A stretch of DNA of 64,000 nucleotides from Dillenia suffruticosa (lineage: Eukaryota > Streptophyta > Magnoliopsida > Dilleniales > Dilleniaceae), in the NCBI GenBank assembly GCA_033439265.1, contig JAVTVX010000004.1, forward strand, positions 18,551,701 through 18,615,700, in the 5' to 3' direction. A program made the translations under genes and the position numbers. Below the pieces are notes generated by a model. That model saw only the letters and a list, made by a program, of their open reading frames with translations. It had not been told where the DNA came from and ran no database searches. Each line of letters begins with the position of its first letter. Position 1 is the first letter of the stretch. Of this stretch, positions 24,202 through 37,523 are shown piece by piece.

Positions 24202-25220
24202 GTAGACTAGAGGAAACAAGCACCTGTCAACAAAGTAAATTGCCGTTGCGAGATTTATCATTCTATTTTCTCACAAGGAGACTCATCAATGAGCTAATCT
24301 AAGACAATATGTGAATGAAGCAACCATGCTTTCTCCTTTTAGCGCACAAATCATCCAAGCTTAACTCCTCTAAAGACCTGAAAATTTTGTTACAGTATCG
24401 AATATTTTGATTACTTACGAAAGATATGCATAAAAACCTTTGAACCAAATGGCAGATCTTATTAGCATGCATTTGTAAAGGAATTGGGTTGGTTATTTGT
24501 TAAGTTAGACAAGAGGATAGCAAAATCTTGTCATTGTTGGTGTTATGCTTGCGACATTGTTTCACCAAATTAAGGTTTTATGTATCCTACTTGTCCTGTT
24601 GGCGTCCCATGCCTGGTTTTCTGCTTCAAAGAACCAAAGAAATTAGCACGGGCAAATGTAAATTTCCAGAAAAGAAAGAAAAGGAGTCAATAAAGTAATG
24701 AATGATACACCAACATATCACAAAATATATATTCAATGTTAAAAATTCAAACATAGGAGAATACATATTTGAAAACTCAACAACAATATGACATAATTGT
24801 CCAAGAAAATTCGCAGTTGAGTCCCAGATTGTTAGGCAACAAAAGCTGTAGACATTACAGTAATGAAAATCAAATCGTTCTTTCTACCAACCCCCAAAAA
24901 AAGAAAAAAAATTAGAGCATATCAAAGAAATGTAATGAAAAAAAAAGGCCTAAAGCATGAACAATCTCAGTTTTGGATCATTTACTTTGAATTAATATGT
25001 AAAATAATTATATAAATTGTGTCCATGGGAAAGTGAAAAAAAGTGATTTATTAAAGTTTTGGTTAATTTTAAATTTTAAAAAATCTAATAGGTATGGTTC
25101 AAATCTAAGGATTAATCCTTATCTGATGGGTTTAAATAAAACTATTAAAAGATAACACAATTATCTTTAAATATGGGTTGTGGTTCCCAAATATGATGTA
25201 TGTTCCATCTCTATCATATC
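24202..25220. other. Spacer, no gene seen
   Basis: AT-rich sequence upstream of the FRS relic. It may hold its former leader. No conserved domain or clear repeat was found. Confidence 0.5.
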
Positions 25221-26663
25221 TGTCATGCTCCGACCCTCGAGTCGAGAACGTAACAACTGCCGCATTATCTTTGACATATAGGCAGCATCTCCCCATATAT
25301 CGGGACAAGATATTGCACATGTTCAACCTATTTTAAAAAAAATAACTCAACAACATATAAATGACCATCTTAATCCATTTTATCACAACATGTATGCATG
25401 AAACCGTCTCATCCAATCAAAATCAAATACATGCATAATACCATCTCGGCCATCTCAAAAAATTCTTAATAAAGTTTTCACAAATTTCAAATATCTCAAA
25501 ATTCACAATAAAGTCCAAATATCCCAATAAAACCAAAAATTTTACAAAAGACAAATATAAACAAAAAGTTTACAAAGTTCCATAAAAAATCAAATAAAGA
25601 TTTTACAAATACTTACTTCAAAGAAAATAAAGTAAGTATCAATTAAATTCAAACCCAAAATGAAGAGTTCAAAGCCTCCTTCCACGGATCATACCATATC
25701 AAGTCAAAAATAATATCTAAATCATCAATACCTATAACAATTCAGTAAAAAATATCTTCAACTAACTCCAATAACGTCTCCCACATAAGTTTCCTCTGAA
25801 AAATATAGAATAGAGCAGTGAGTGTAGGAATACTCAGTGAATAGAGTGCAATAATATAATTGTGTCAATAAATAAATAGTGAATATAGAGAAATCAAAAT
25901 ACATTTCATAAACAACTCTTTAAATATAAAATAGTTTCAACATTCAGAATAATTCAAACAAACATGTATTCATAAATTTCAGACTTTCCAAAATCATAGG
26001 GTCTCTCTAAAAAATCATTTTTGTCCCAGGTTTGGCCGAACCCGAACGAAAGCCCGCCAAGAGGTTTTCAATCCATTTGTTTCGCAATACTAATTCCCCC
26101 TTTTTTGGCATTAATTTGTACCTCACCAGGATGCATCCTGATATATCACGATTTTAGCATAGGGAGTCACATTTACCTCCCCCGTTCATCCAACTCCAAC
26201 CACGATACCTCATTAGGTCATTCCGTGGAGGGAATGACGATAATCATTTACCTCATGTATCATCCTCTCTCAAATATCCAAATCACATTTCGTGTGCCAT
26301 ATTTTAACAAATAATTCTCAAAATCATATCAAAACATTCATGATTCAAATGTCCAACAACATATGACACATATTCATTTATAAATACAATGGATGCATAT
26401 GTAATTCATCTTCATTTCAAATATCCCACAATCACAAAAATTTATATAAAAGATATAAAATCATTCAAAATCATTTATTAAATAATTTAAAACAATTTAC
26501 TCGTTTAAAAGTATAACGAGCGATCCACTCATCTATTTGGAGTGTAATCACTTCTAAATTTTCCAACAAAATGAAAATTATCCCTCTTACAGCTCTTCCA
26601 AGATCTTAACATAATTTATTGATTATCATTTAATCATTAAATCATATACCAATACTAGAGAAA

Positions 26664-28950
26664 TGTCACGCCCCAAACCGGGATCGTGAACAGCCGCCCG
26701 TTGCCCCTGAATGCCGGCTGTATTTTTACAGAAAATTGGGCAGAACCTCCCCATAAATCGGAGGTTTCCCATGTACAATTATACCTGTATAATCCAAATC
26801 ATCCTGTACAATACACAAATGGCCATCCCGGCCTCTCCAAAATAAACAAACACCACAGCCAGCATTCAGAACAACGCAAGGCTATAAACAAACCTAGCCA
26901 CAGACCTCTACTGTCATGCCCAACTAGAGCATGAGCAGCCGCTATATCGAGCGGACCTAAGTTTATACAATATATATCACATTTCCCAAGTAACGTTCAA
27001 GTACGTACAATCGCCTCAATGCAAATGAAATATGAGAGTTAAACTATACAGTCATCCCAAAATAAGTACATGGCCAACTACGGACCTCAATGTCAAGACC
27101 TCGCAGGGTCGAAACTAAATTAGAAGTAAATCTCACCGTTAGAACAATAAATCCGCACTAGAGCCTGTAACACCGCTCTATCACAATAAACCTGTCTGAG
27201 GAGAGAAAATAGAGGGGTGAGTATCATGGGAAGATACTCAGTGAGTGAGGGGGGTAATATCAGGCATAAATAGCATAGGTGAACAATTGGAGTGTCAAAT
27301 AATATCATTCGAAACAACAATTTACACTTCGCAGCAAAACATGATATATTTATCATTTTGAAATCATTTAATCAAACACACGATAGCAAGCATGTATGCA
27401 TCCATTTAAAATCAAGTAATGTCAGAGCGAGCCAAAAATAGTCCTGGCAAAGGTCAACCGTGACCAAGGACAGGCGCGTCGGGGGTTTTATTATGCATAG
27501 ACTTTGAAACGCTCTCTACCCCGACGTTGGCCATGAGCTCGCTGGGGCCAACTCATCAACGTGTATAGGACCCCGCCCGGTGCTAGACGGTGGCGTCACA
27601 CACGTCCTCCCCCTACGTGGGTTCAACCGGCCGCGCCTATAGCCTTTAGAATAAATGACGTTTGCGGATACCTCCTGCAGAAGCGTATCCGGGCAACCCG
27701 TGCCTCTACAAACGCCCTTCGTAGCTACGGAATATCATAATATCACAAGGGCACAACGTCCCATAGTATCACAAGGGCACAACGTCCCAGGGCACAACGT
27801 CCCACGAGTATCATCACATCATCGCACAACTAGTAGGCATCCAACCCACATAGTTCATCAAAAACATTTTTAAATTTTGCGTGCCAATACGTCTCATCAA
27901 ATTCATTTCAAAACAACATATCACTACATTGGTATAAAATGAAATTTATACATTTTCAAAAAAATGGCACAATTATTGATTCATCTCAAACCATGGATGC
28001 ATAGTCATTGCAAATATAATTCAAAACACTCCAAAAATTACAAAACAGATTTCCAAATTTAATATCACACGTCAACGAATGCATATCAAAGCATGTTTTA
28101 TCGAAAATGCGACAGAAAATACGTTTTACTATTTTATGCAAGAGATTAGAGTCCCACTCACATTATCTAGGGAGGGTGGTCACTCCCTATTTTTTTTCAA
28201 CGACTCTCCAAAAGACAAACCTAATCAAATTGTCAAATTTATAACGATTAAAACCCTAATAAGGGATTCTATCAATAAAATTTATTCATCTCTCACCTAA
28301 GGTTCCTCGGGTTTCAGACCTAGTTGTCGTTCGCCCGTCGGGTTGGTTTAAAACCTGTAATATTTCCCAAACTTCAGATGTATTAGAAACCACTAAATTT
28401 CTACCAGCAAACCATAGAACTTCAATCAATACAGTCGTTACCTGCAGTACAGAAGATGCAGGTGAGCTCTCACAGGGGAAAGCCGGTCGCGGGCTCGCGG
28501 GCCGTCACGGGCTCGCGGGCCGGTGGGCTGGCTGCTAGCGGGCTGGCCCGCTGGTGGCTCACGGGCTAGGGCTCGCTCTGGGTCACGAGCTGGGTCGCGC
28601 GCTGGCTCGCGCCGGGTCGCGAGCTGGCTCGCGCTGGGTCGCGAGCTGGGTCGCGTGCTGGCTCGCGAGCTGGGTCGCGTGCTGGCTCGCGATGGGTCGC
28701 GAGCTGGGTCGCACGCTGGCTCGTGCTGGCTCGCTGAAGATCGCGTGAGACTCGCGATGGCTCGAGGCGGCAGCGCTGGCGGGAGATCACTCGAATGCGC
28801 GCTGTGCAGAGGTGAGGCGCTGCTCACTAGCTGACCGCGCGCTCGCTTGAGGAGGGAGGAGCTGCTCGCGGGAGGGCGCTGCAGCAGTGGGCGGCGTGCG
28901 GTGGCGGGAGGAAGGCCGTGGCGGAGAAGAGAAAGAGAGAAAGAGGGAAA

Positions 28951-29000
<50 letters not shown>

Positions 29001-29028
29001 AAATGTAATTAGGGCTTTAAGCCCCAAA

Positions 29029-29074
<46 letters not shown>

Positions 29075-29105
29075 TTTATTTTTTTTTTTTTTGTGCAGTG
29101 TTACA
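26664..29105 (-). mobile_element. Solo LTR, family 1, in LTR D (TSD agaaa)
   Basis: Same LTR as in element A: starts TGTCACGCCCC and ends GTGTTACA, 2442 bp. It is flanked by AGAAA at 26659-26663 and 29106-29110, an exact 5-bp target duplication, so this is a solo LTR left by recombination between the two LTRs. It contains three GGGCACAACGTCCCA units (27749-27804), a GC-rich minisatellite (28556-28745), a GA run and a TA run near its end. Confidence 0.92.
28556..28745 (+). repeat. GC-rich minisatellite in LTR family 1
   Basis: Degenerate tandem units close to GCTGGGTCGCGAGCTGGCTC, about 10 bp half-units alternating GGGTCGCG and GGCTCGCG. The block is dense in CpG. The solo LTR at 33575 carries the same block in inverse orientation at 33960-34205. 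Confidence 0.8.
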
Positions 29106-29944
29106 AGAAATCAATTTCTCCTAAATATTTTCACAATTCTAGTTTTTCAATAAAATTTCTAATCTATGCAGTTATGAAAAAATTATTATAACTTTTACTA
29201 TACATATCCAAATCACAGGATTCATATATCAAATTAAAGATAAGAGATAGATTTACAATTTTTATGTTCAGAGTTTAGCCTAATTTAACGTAGAAGATAT
29301 CTCAAGATTGAGAGAAAACAAGCAGCCAGAATAGGGGAAGAACAGTATCACGAAAATATTTTGAAAAATTATAACAAATTCAATTTTTTATCCGATTTTA
29401 ACGAATCATATCTCATTTTCAAGATATGAGAGTTTAATTTTATATGCAAAAAGTCTCACTTGATTTGCTTTTGTGCAAAAAAAGTTATGAGGAAAAGAAT
29501 TCAATATACTCAAATTGCCCATTCAACCTAGCTACTACAATTTCGATATTCTAAAACTAATTCTGAAAAAGTTGTAAAACATTTTTACAAAATCAATCAT
29601 TGGGTGCAACATGAGCAAGTCCATCTCTTCTAGCTTATTTGAAGGACACTGTAAATAAATGTTCAACTAAATCGAGTCCAGTTGTCTCAACTGGGAAAGC
29701 ATACATGTACATGTAAATCAGGATCATCCAATCGGTATCATTAGACTACAATCACAAATGGCTGATGAAAATTTGATACATACAACATTAGCATGTCATT
29801 GCTAGATCCGACACTCCAATAATTTTCTGAATCCTTAGTTTATCACCTAACATCCTCCACCACCAAGATTGTCTTGATGATACTCAGCACGCCAACATAG
29901 AAAGTCAAACCATTTTCAAACTACAACCATTTAGGGATAAACCA

Positions 29945-30015
29945 ACATTGACATGCTAAAGACAGGACTTGAACTCTACTAAACAAACTCTTTAACTACC
30001 GCTCTGCCTCCAAAT
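29945..30015 (-). other. tRNA-like Pol III promoter boxes (possible SINE head)
   Basis: On the minus strand TAGTTAAAGAG fits an A box and AGTTCAAGTCC fits a B box, with starts 23 bases apart. That is short for a tRNA but acceptable for a decayed SINE head. No tail or target duplication was identified, so this is only a candidate. Confidence 0.3.
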
Positions 30016-30524
30016 GTCTCCCTATACTGAACAATTTGCTAGCAAGATAAGAACCCATCAATGATCATCCCCATTTCACTTCATAATAACAAATTCCTAT
30101 AATTTCTCGATGATCTTGTACATGTTAAGCATATAATGAAGGTCTAATTTGCACAAACACTCACTTTTCCCACATATGCACACATTTGCATATCTGTATG
30201 AATTTAATTTTATATAAACAGAAGAGAGAGAGAGAGAGAATACTCACACCATGGGATGCCGAGAGTAAGAGGTGAGAACATCAATCGATGGGGGAGGCAG
30301 AGACGAGGGCTTGATGGAAGTGAATGGAGAGAGAGAGAGAGAGAGAGAGAAAAAGAAACCAAGAGAGGGAGAGAGGAAGAGAGTGAGATGAGGGATGAGA
30401 GATGAAGGAGATGTGTTATGAATTTAGGGTGAGGAGAGAGCAAGAGAGAGAGAGAGTGAGAGACGAAGAGAGAGTGCGGGAGAAATGAGTAAATGAGCAA
30501 TAGTTAAAAATATTTTTAGGGATA

Positions 30525-31793
30525 GTACAAAGAGCCAAAAGGTTGCCTCCCAATTCAAAATTCTTGAAGGCTTACGATCAACACTCATTGAGTTTGTTAA
30601 AAGAGATCTCGAAAGTATATATTTAGGTATCTTTTCTTTTGAGTGCTATTTTCGGTTATTTATAATTTCTTAATAATTTCCTCCTTAGACTCTAGTTTGT
30701 GCAGTGACGATGGTTTTCATGAGCCGAGCACAGAACAAAAGCCCTAATTGTTCCCGGTCCTCTCTCTCTCTCGTAAAGCAGACCTTTCTCTCTCTGAAGA
30801 AGCTGCATCATCAAATGTAAATTCTCTCTCTCTCTCTCCGGCATGAAAGCCACGTGCATATTTCCTCTTCATCTTCTTCCACGACGCCACCTCTCTCTTT
30901 CCCTCTTCAAAATCTCATTTTTTGGCTAAATCTTTCAAATAATCATCCGAAAACCATCACAACATCATCATGAATGCGTATCCATCATCAATTTCAACAT
31001 CAATTGCCATAAATCTCTTTCTCACGGTGACTTCGTCATTGACGTTGATGGAATGCTTGACTTTCTCTATATTGAATTTCAATTTTATGGAATTTAGGGT
31101 CTCTGAGCTTGTTTATAAACTCCAAACATTAAATGATTCCAATTTCAAGTCTGTGACTCAATTTCTTCCTTATTCCCATATTGATTTCAAGCTCGGTTCA
31201 TCGCCAGCAATACTTGAAATCTTCAAATTTATACTTAAATTCTGCCCATTTTTTGTTTTTTCTTCCGATTGAAGGGGTCATAATGATTTTTTGTTTTTTC
31301 TTCCAAAGTCATTTGCATGTGACTTTCAACTTGGATTCCATAGCACTACAACCGTTCCTCGCATCAGAACTCGTGGAGCGATGCCATTGTTTGCTAACTT
31401 GCTGGTCTCCGTGTCTCGGTATTCACAGCTTCTTGATGCCATTGGAATTTGACAACAACTTCTCTGTATTAATTTATCTCTAAAACCAAAAGGTGACCAA
31501 GACAGAAAGTGATATCCAAGGGCTTCATCAATTCTTGGCGAGCTCTGTGTCCTTCAGTGCATATTCCCTCTCTCTAATCTCTCCAAATCTATCAAATTTT
31601 GATCAATTCTTCACTCTTAACGCCTTTGTAACTCCATTAATTTCACATTGCATCCATTAGTTCTGTCAAAGCTCATTGGAATTGCCATAATCAGTGCACC
31701 TTGAAGTTTTAATTCGATGGAGATAAGTGGTGTTTTGATTAAAATCCACTTTTTGCTTACTTTTAGACTTATTTTCGTGGATGAGAAAGAGGA

Positions 31794-31846
<53 letters not shown>

Positions 31847-32390
31847 TGAAGAGGAGGGAGGAAGAGAGAGAAAACTAAAATTGTTAAAAAAATTAAAAAA
31901 AAAAGTTAATAACACAAAAATTAATAAAAATAAATTATTTAAAGTTAACAAAATATGGAGACTAAAATTGTAATTTTAATAATTATCTTTGTATTTTGCA
32001 AAAGTCTTCTTACATTCTACCGCTGGTAAAAGGGCAAATTTTCACTTTTCCTAAGAAATAAAGGAAAAGATTAAACAACCGAACGTACAATATCTCATCA
32101 TCAGAAATTTGGTGGAAATTGCTAAACTACCCCCTAAACTTTCACCTTTTATTGAATAACCCCAAAATTGCCCTGATTGTAAATTTTATAACTATTATAT
32201 ACAAACTTATTTAATTTAACAAATATCGGACTTCTTTATTTTATAGTTGAAATTGTATTTCATTATATTTGTATTTAATAGATTTTTAAACTTATATTAT
32301 ATGTATTTTATGATCGATGGATATTTGAAATTATATTTTATATTTATGATGGGTGATTATTTATTTGATATTTAAAATGTTATTAATAGA
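30525..32390. other. Spacer with CT/GA tracts, no gene recognised
   Basis: It holds CT-rich stretches (30750-30840) and a GA microsatellite (31798-31843). Plus-strand open frames of 100 codons (30970-31272 and 31181-31483) overlap each other in different frames and show no domain. I treat them as chance. Confidence 0.45.
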
Positions 32391-33574
32391 TATTATGTAA
32401 TACCTAAAAAAGAGAGAGAGAGAGAGAGTGGGGGGAAGGAAATGCAGTGTTTTGGACCAAAACGCTGCACTCTCCCCAATTAGGGCAAAAAGTTCTAATT
32501 TCTCTCTCTTCCGTCTCTCTCTCTCTCTCATTCTCTGCCTCTCCTGATTCTCTCTCACCCTCCACCTCCCTCTCCGTCGATCTCTCTCTCTCTCTCTAGC
32601 ACTCTGTCTCCGTCACTCTCTCACCATCTCTCGAACTCTCTCTCGCACTCTCTGCTTCGCTCTCTGCTTTCTCCCTCCCATTCGCGAGCGACAGCTTCTC
32701 CCTCTGCCATTCCAACCGCAGCAGCGCGATCCTCCCCTGCGCTCGTGCGCCACTGCACGATTCCCCTCGCGCGAGCGCGATTCCCTTGGTGCGAGCGCAC
32801 CACAGCGTGCGACTGCAATCCTTTTCGCGAGCGTGCGCCTCAGCCGTGAGCCCGCCAGCCCACCAGCCCGCGACGGCCCGCGAGCTCGCGACTAGTTGTC
32901 TCCTCCTGTAATCCCCGCAGAAACACTAGGTCGCGGCTTTTTCACTGCAGGTAAGGGCTGAGTTGGTTGTGATTCTAGGGTTTTGATTTCCATAATGATT
33001 AGAATAAATCGTTGAACTTTGCTTCAATTTGAAAACATTGTAGGCCCCGAAATAGATTGAATGGTGCACAGATGTTAAAGCTGCGAAAACCTAGGTGAGA
33101 GAATTTTTAAATGCATTCAATGACCGATTGGATTTAGACTGAATTTAGGATGAGAGATTTTATATATATTCTGAAAATGAGTAGAATTTGAAAAAATGTA
33201 TTTTCCTGAAATTTGATATGTGATTTCTAGGGATAAGTCTAAATTCTACATGAATTTAGGTCGATTAATACGAAAAAAACGTGTTTGATAAAATTAGAAA
33301 CTTGTTGGTTTGATTATAATAGATTTCCTTAGAATTTGAATTTGAATTGTGGATTATTGATCTAGGTTGATCTTTTGGAGCTTGAAAGGAGATTTCTTGA
33401 GTATTGATAGAGTATAAGGAGTGGATACCCTCTCTAAAGGTGAGTGGATGGTCTGTTATATTATAAATGAGTAAAACTGTTTTAAATTCTTTTATAAATG
33501 ATTTTGAATGATTTTTACATGATTTAGATGAATTGTGATTGTGGGATATCTGAAATGAAAATTTGAATTACGAA

Positions 33575-33589
33575 TGTAATACCAGAACA

Positions 33590-33623
<34 letters not shown>

Positions 33624-33660
33624 AAAGAAAATTTTAAATTAGGGCTTAAAGCCCCAATTG

Positions 33661-33734
<74 letters not shown>

Positions 33735-36209
33735 TTTCCCTCTTTCTTTCTTTCTCTTCTCCGCCGCGGCCTCTCTCTCCCGCCACCGCACGCCGCCCAC
33801 TGCGCCACCTTTCTCCCGCGATCCCCGCCGCTGCAGCGCCTCCTCCCTCCTCACACGAGCGCGCGGTCAGCCAGTGAGCAGCGCCTCACCTCCTGCACAG
33901 TGCGCACTTGTGCGATCTCCCGCGAGCAGCACGACACCCAGCGCGGGCCAGCGTGCTACCCCTGCTCGAGCCAACGCAATCTCCCGCGAGCCAGCGCGCA
34001 AGCCAGCACGCGACCCAGCACGAGCCAGCGCGCGAACCAGCGCGAGCCAGCCCGTGCCAGCACGCGAGCCAGCCCGTGCCAGCGCGCGACCCAGCTCGCG
34101 GCCCAGCGCATGCCAGCGCGCGAGCCAGCCCGTGCTAGCGCGCGACCCAGCTCGCGACCCAGCGCGTGCCAGCGCGCGACCCAGCTCGCGACCCAGCGCG
34201 AGCCCTAGCCCTAGCCCGTGAGCGGGCCAGCCCACCAGCGGCCCAAGGCCCAGTCCAGCCGCGGCCCACTGCATCCCGCGAAGCCCGCTGCGACCAGCAA
34301 GCCGGGCTGAGAGCCCGTGAGCCACCAGCGGGCCAGCCCGCTAGCAGCCAGCCCACCGGCCCGCGAGCCCGTGACGGCCCGCGAGCCCGTGACCGGCTTT
34401 CCCCTTCGAGAGCTCACCTGCATCTTCTGTACTGCAGGTAACGACTGTATTGATTGAAGTTCTATGGTTTGCTGTTAGAAATTTAGTGGTTTCTAATACA
34501 TCTGAAGTTTGGGGAAATATTACAGGTTTTAAACCAACCCGACGGGCGAACGACAACTAGGTCTGAAACCCGAGGAACCCTAGGTGAGAGATGAATAAAT
34601 TTTATGGATAGAATCCCTTATTAGGGTTTTAAATCGCTTTAAATTTGACGATTTGATTAGGTTTGTCTTTTGGAGAGTCGTTGAAAAATAGAGAGTGACC
34701 ACCCTCCCTAGATAGGTGAGTGGGACTCTAATCTCTTGCATAAAATAGTAAAACGTATTTTCTGTCGCATTTTCGATAAAACATGCTTTGATATGCATTC
34801 GTTGACGTGTGATATTAAATTTGGAAATCTGTTTTGTGATTTTTGGAGTGTCTTGAATTATATTTACAATGACTATGCATCCATGGTTTGAAATGAAACA
34901 ATAATTGTGCCATTACTTGAAATTTTAAAATTTCCTTTTCTACCGTCGCATTGGTATGCTGTTTGAAATGATTCGATGAAACGTATTGGCACGCAGATTT
35001 GAAATGTTTTGATGAACTATGTGGGTTGGATGCCCACTAGTTATGTGATGATGTGATGTTACTTGTGGGACGTTGTGCCCTGGGACGTTGTGCCCTTGTG
35101 ATACTATGGGACGTTGTGACCTTGTGATACTATGATGATTCCGTAGCTACGAAGGGCGTTTGTAGAGGCACGGGTTGCCCGGATACGCTTCTGCAGGAGG
35201 TATCCGCAAACGTCATTTATTCTAAAGGCTATAGGCGCAGCCGGTTGAACCCACGTAGGGGGAGGACGTGTGTGACGCCACCGTCTAGCACCGGGCGGGG
35301 TCCTATACACGTTGATGAGTTGGCCCCAGCGAGCTCATGGCCAACGTCGGGGTAGAGAGCGTTTTAAAGTCTATGCATAATAAAAAACCCCCGACGCGCC
35401 TATCCTTGGTCACGGTTGACCTTTGCCGGGACTATTTTTGGCTGGCTCTGACATTACTTGATTTTAAATGGATGCATATATGCTTGTTATCGTGTGATTG
35501 GTTAAATGATTTCAAATTGTTAAACATATCATGTTTTGTCGCGAAATGTAAATTTTTGTTTCAAATGATGTTATTTGACACTCCAATTGTTCACCTATGC
35601 TATTTATGCTGGATATTACCCCCCTCACTCATTGAGTATCTTCCCATGATACTCACCCCTCTATTTTCTCTCCTCAGACAGGTTTATTGTGATAGAGCGG
35701 CGTTACAGGCTCTAGTGCGGATTTATTGTTCTGACGGTGAGATTTGCTTCTAATTTAGTTTCGACCCTGCGAGGTCTTGACATTGAGGTCCGTAGTTGGC
35801 CATGTACTTATTTTGGGATGATTGTATAGTTTAACTCTCATATTTCATTTGCATTGAGGCGATTGTACGTACTTGAACGTTACTTGGGAAATGTGATATA
35901 TATTGTATAAACTTAGGTCCGCTCGATATAGCGGCTGCTCATGCTCTAGTTGGGCATGACAGTAGAGGTCTGTGGCTAGGTTTGTTTATAGCCTTACGTT
36001 GTTCTGAATGTTGGCTGTGGTGTTTGTTGATTTTGGAGAGGCCGGGATGGCCATTTGTGTATTGTACAGGATGATTTGGATTATACAGGTATAATTGTAC
36101 ATGGGAAACCTCCGATTTATGGGGAAGTTCTGCCCAATTTTCTGTAAAAATACAGCCGGCATTCAGGGGCAACGGGCGGCTGTTCACGATCCCGGTTTGG
36201 GGCGTGACA
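33575..36209 (+). mobile_element. Solo LTR, family 1, inside a family-2 LTR (TSD acgaa)
   Basis: It starts TGTAATACCAGAACAC and ends GGCGTGACA, 2635 bp, inverse to the copy in element A. Exact 5-bp duplications ACGAA lie at 33570-33574 and 36210-36214. It has a long A run and a CT run of about 70 bp near its start, a GC-rich block (33750-34400), and three ACGTTGTG-type units (35066-35119). The open frames of up to 187 codons in the GC-rich block are compositional. Confidence 0.93.
33960..34205 (+). repeat. GC-rich minisatellite (CCAGCGCGCGACCCAGCTCG units)
   Basis: Units of roughly 10 and 20 bp (CCAGCGCGCG, ACCCAGCTCGCG) repeat across 245 bp. It is the reverse-oriented counterpart of 28556-28745 but has a different number and order of units. 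Confidence 0.8.
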
Positions 36210-37523
36210 ACGAATGCATCCATAAATGAATTTGTGTCATTTGCGTTGGATACTTGATTTGTAAATGCATGTCGTATGAAATTGGAATTTGTTTGATGAA
36301 ACATGACACATTGATTGTAATTTGAATGATTGTGAAATGATGGTGCACGAGTGTAATGGCTATAGTCATTCCCTCCACGGAGCGACCCCACGAGGTGACG
36401 TGGGTGGGTTTTATTACGAGAGAGGTGTACGCGGTCTCTTCTCTGTCACGTCGGATTATCCGAATTGCACTCCGGTGAGATACGAGCCAACGCCAAAGAA
36501 GGGGGTAGTATTTTGAAATACAGAAATAGAAAACCCCTTGGCGGGTTTCTGTCTGGGTTCGACCAAATTCAGGATGGAAGTGATTTCGATGGGACCCTTG
36601 TGAATTTCTAAAGGAATGATTGATGTGGATGCATAATTTGTGAACTACCTGATTTATTGAGAATGCTTTTACATATAAAGTGTTGTTTACGAGATATGTT
36701 TTGACTTTCCCATATTCACGCATCATTTATCACACAATCATACCATTGCACTCCACTCACTGAGTATTCCCCAATATTCACCCCTCTTTTCACATTTTAC
36801 AGAGGATACTTAGAGCAGAGACTACACGGAGATTAAAACTTGCGAAGGATTTTTGTTGTTTTGTGTATGTATTACAGTGATATAGGGTTATTTTAGTTGA
36901 TTTAGAAATCCATGAAAGGGAAGACTTGTATAATTCTTTTGATATAGATTAAATCAATACTTGTTTCATATATGGGAGTAAATATTGATGGAATCCCTAC
37001 ATAGTTTGTGTTGGAATTCGTACGAAACTTGTTCATTTTCTCTTAACTCTCATTTCAGACATTTGGATTGAAATTCTGAGTTTCGATACTTTCTTTTAGA
37101 TTTGTGAAGTTCTGTACATCTCATACCGCTGGGATTTTACTGGCGCTAGCTCGTTTCGTGCGAGTGTTAGTAAAATCCTGCGATTATGATTTGAGACTTC
37201 TTTTGTTTGAAATGTTTTAATTATGCTGAGAATTCTAGAACGGTTGGGCTGGTCAATTTTGCATGCATGCATGCATGTACAGGAACCCCCGCCCCATTTG
37301 TGTGTCGACGCATGCTCGTGTGTATAAGGATGGACCGGATGGGTCTTTTGCATGTGTATTGTTATATGAATTTCCTATTTCTGATAGAGTTGTATATTGG
37401 ATAAGTTGTTAAACTGATTTGAAGTCTTGCAGAGTCCCGATATATGAGGAGATTCTGCCCGTGTATCAAGATAACGTGACGGCTGTTGCGTGGTCGATCC
37501 GAAGATCGGGGCGTGATATATTA

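Larger units (their letters stand above)
25221..30524 (-). repeat. Old chromovirus LTR D, split by a family-1 solo LTR, fossil
   Basis: It begins TGTCATGCTCCGACCC and follows the LTR family-2 plan: U5-like start, CGAACGAAAGCCCGCCAAG and a following TTGGCATTAATTTG core (about 26040-26130), and GGTCATTCCGTGGAGGGAAT (26217-26236). It is interrupted at 26664-29105. The continuation after 29110 is diverged. The proposed end near 30524 (a GA-rich zone then AGTACA) is tentative, and no matching target duplication was found. Confidence 0.55.
32396..37518 (+). mobile_element. Solo LTR, family 2, carrying a nested family-1 solo LTR (TSD tatta)
   Basis: Inverse orientation: it starts TGTAATACC and ends GCGTGATA. 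It is flanked by TATTA at 32391-32395 and 37519-37523, an exact 5-bp target duplication. Without the nested LTR (33575-36209 plus one TSD copy) it measures about 2.48 kb. The part after 36210 matches the LTR of element B reversed, including the GGAATGACTATAG-type core and the GCATGCATGCATGCATG run near 37260. A palindrome with 13-bp arms (one mismatch) lies at 32443-32469. Confidence 0.9.

Noticed and set aside
28438-29124. Open frames of 60-129 codons with Arg-Glu or Ser-Leu repeats
   Set aside because: Same minisatellite and GA run in the family-1 solo LTR at 26664-29105.
30970-31483. Two 100-codon plus-strand open frames
   Set aside because: They overlap in different frames, contain no recognisable domain and lie in a CT-rich spacer.
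33658-34441. Several overlapping open frames up to 187 codons
   Set aside because: They come from the CT run and GC-rich minisatellite of a solo LTR. Overlap in several frames and both strands shows no coding constraint.
37255-37280. GCATGCATGCATGCATG run as a distinct repeat element
   Set aside because: It is part of the family-2 LTR. A shorter form is present in other copies (about 43250 and 47524), so it is a small microsatellite within the LTR.
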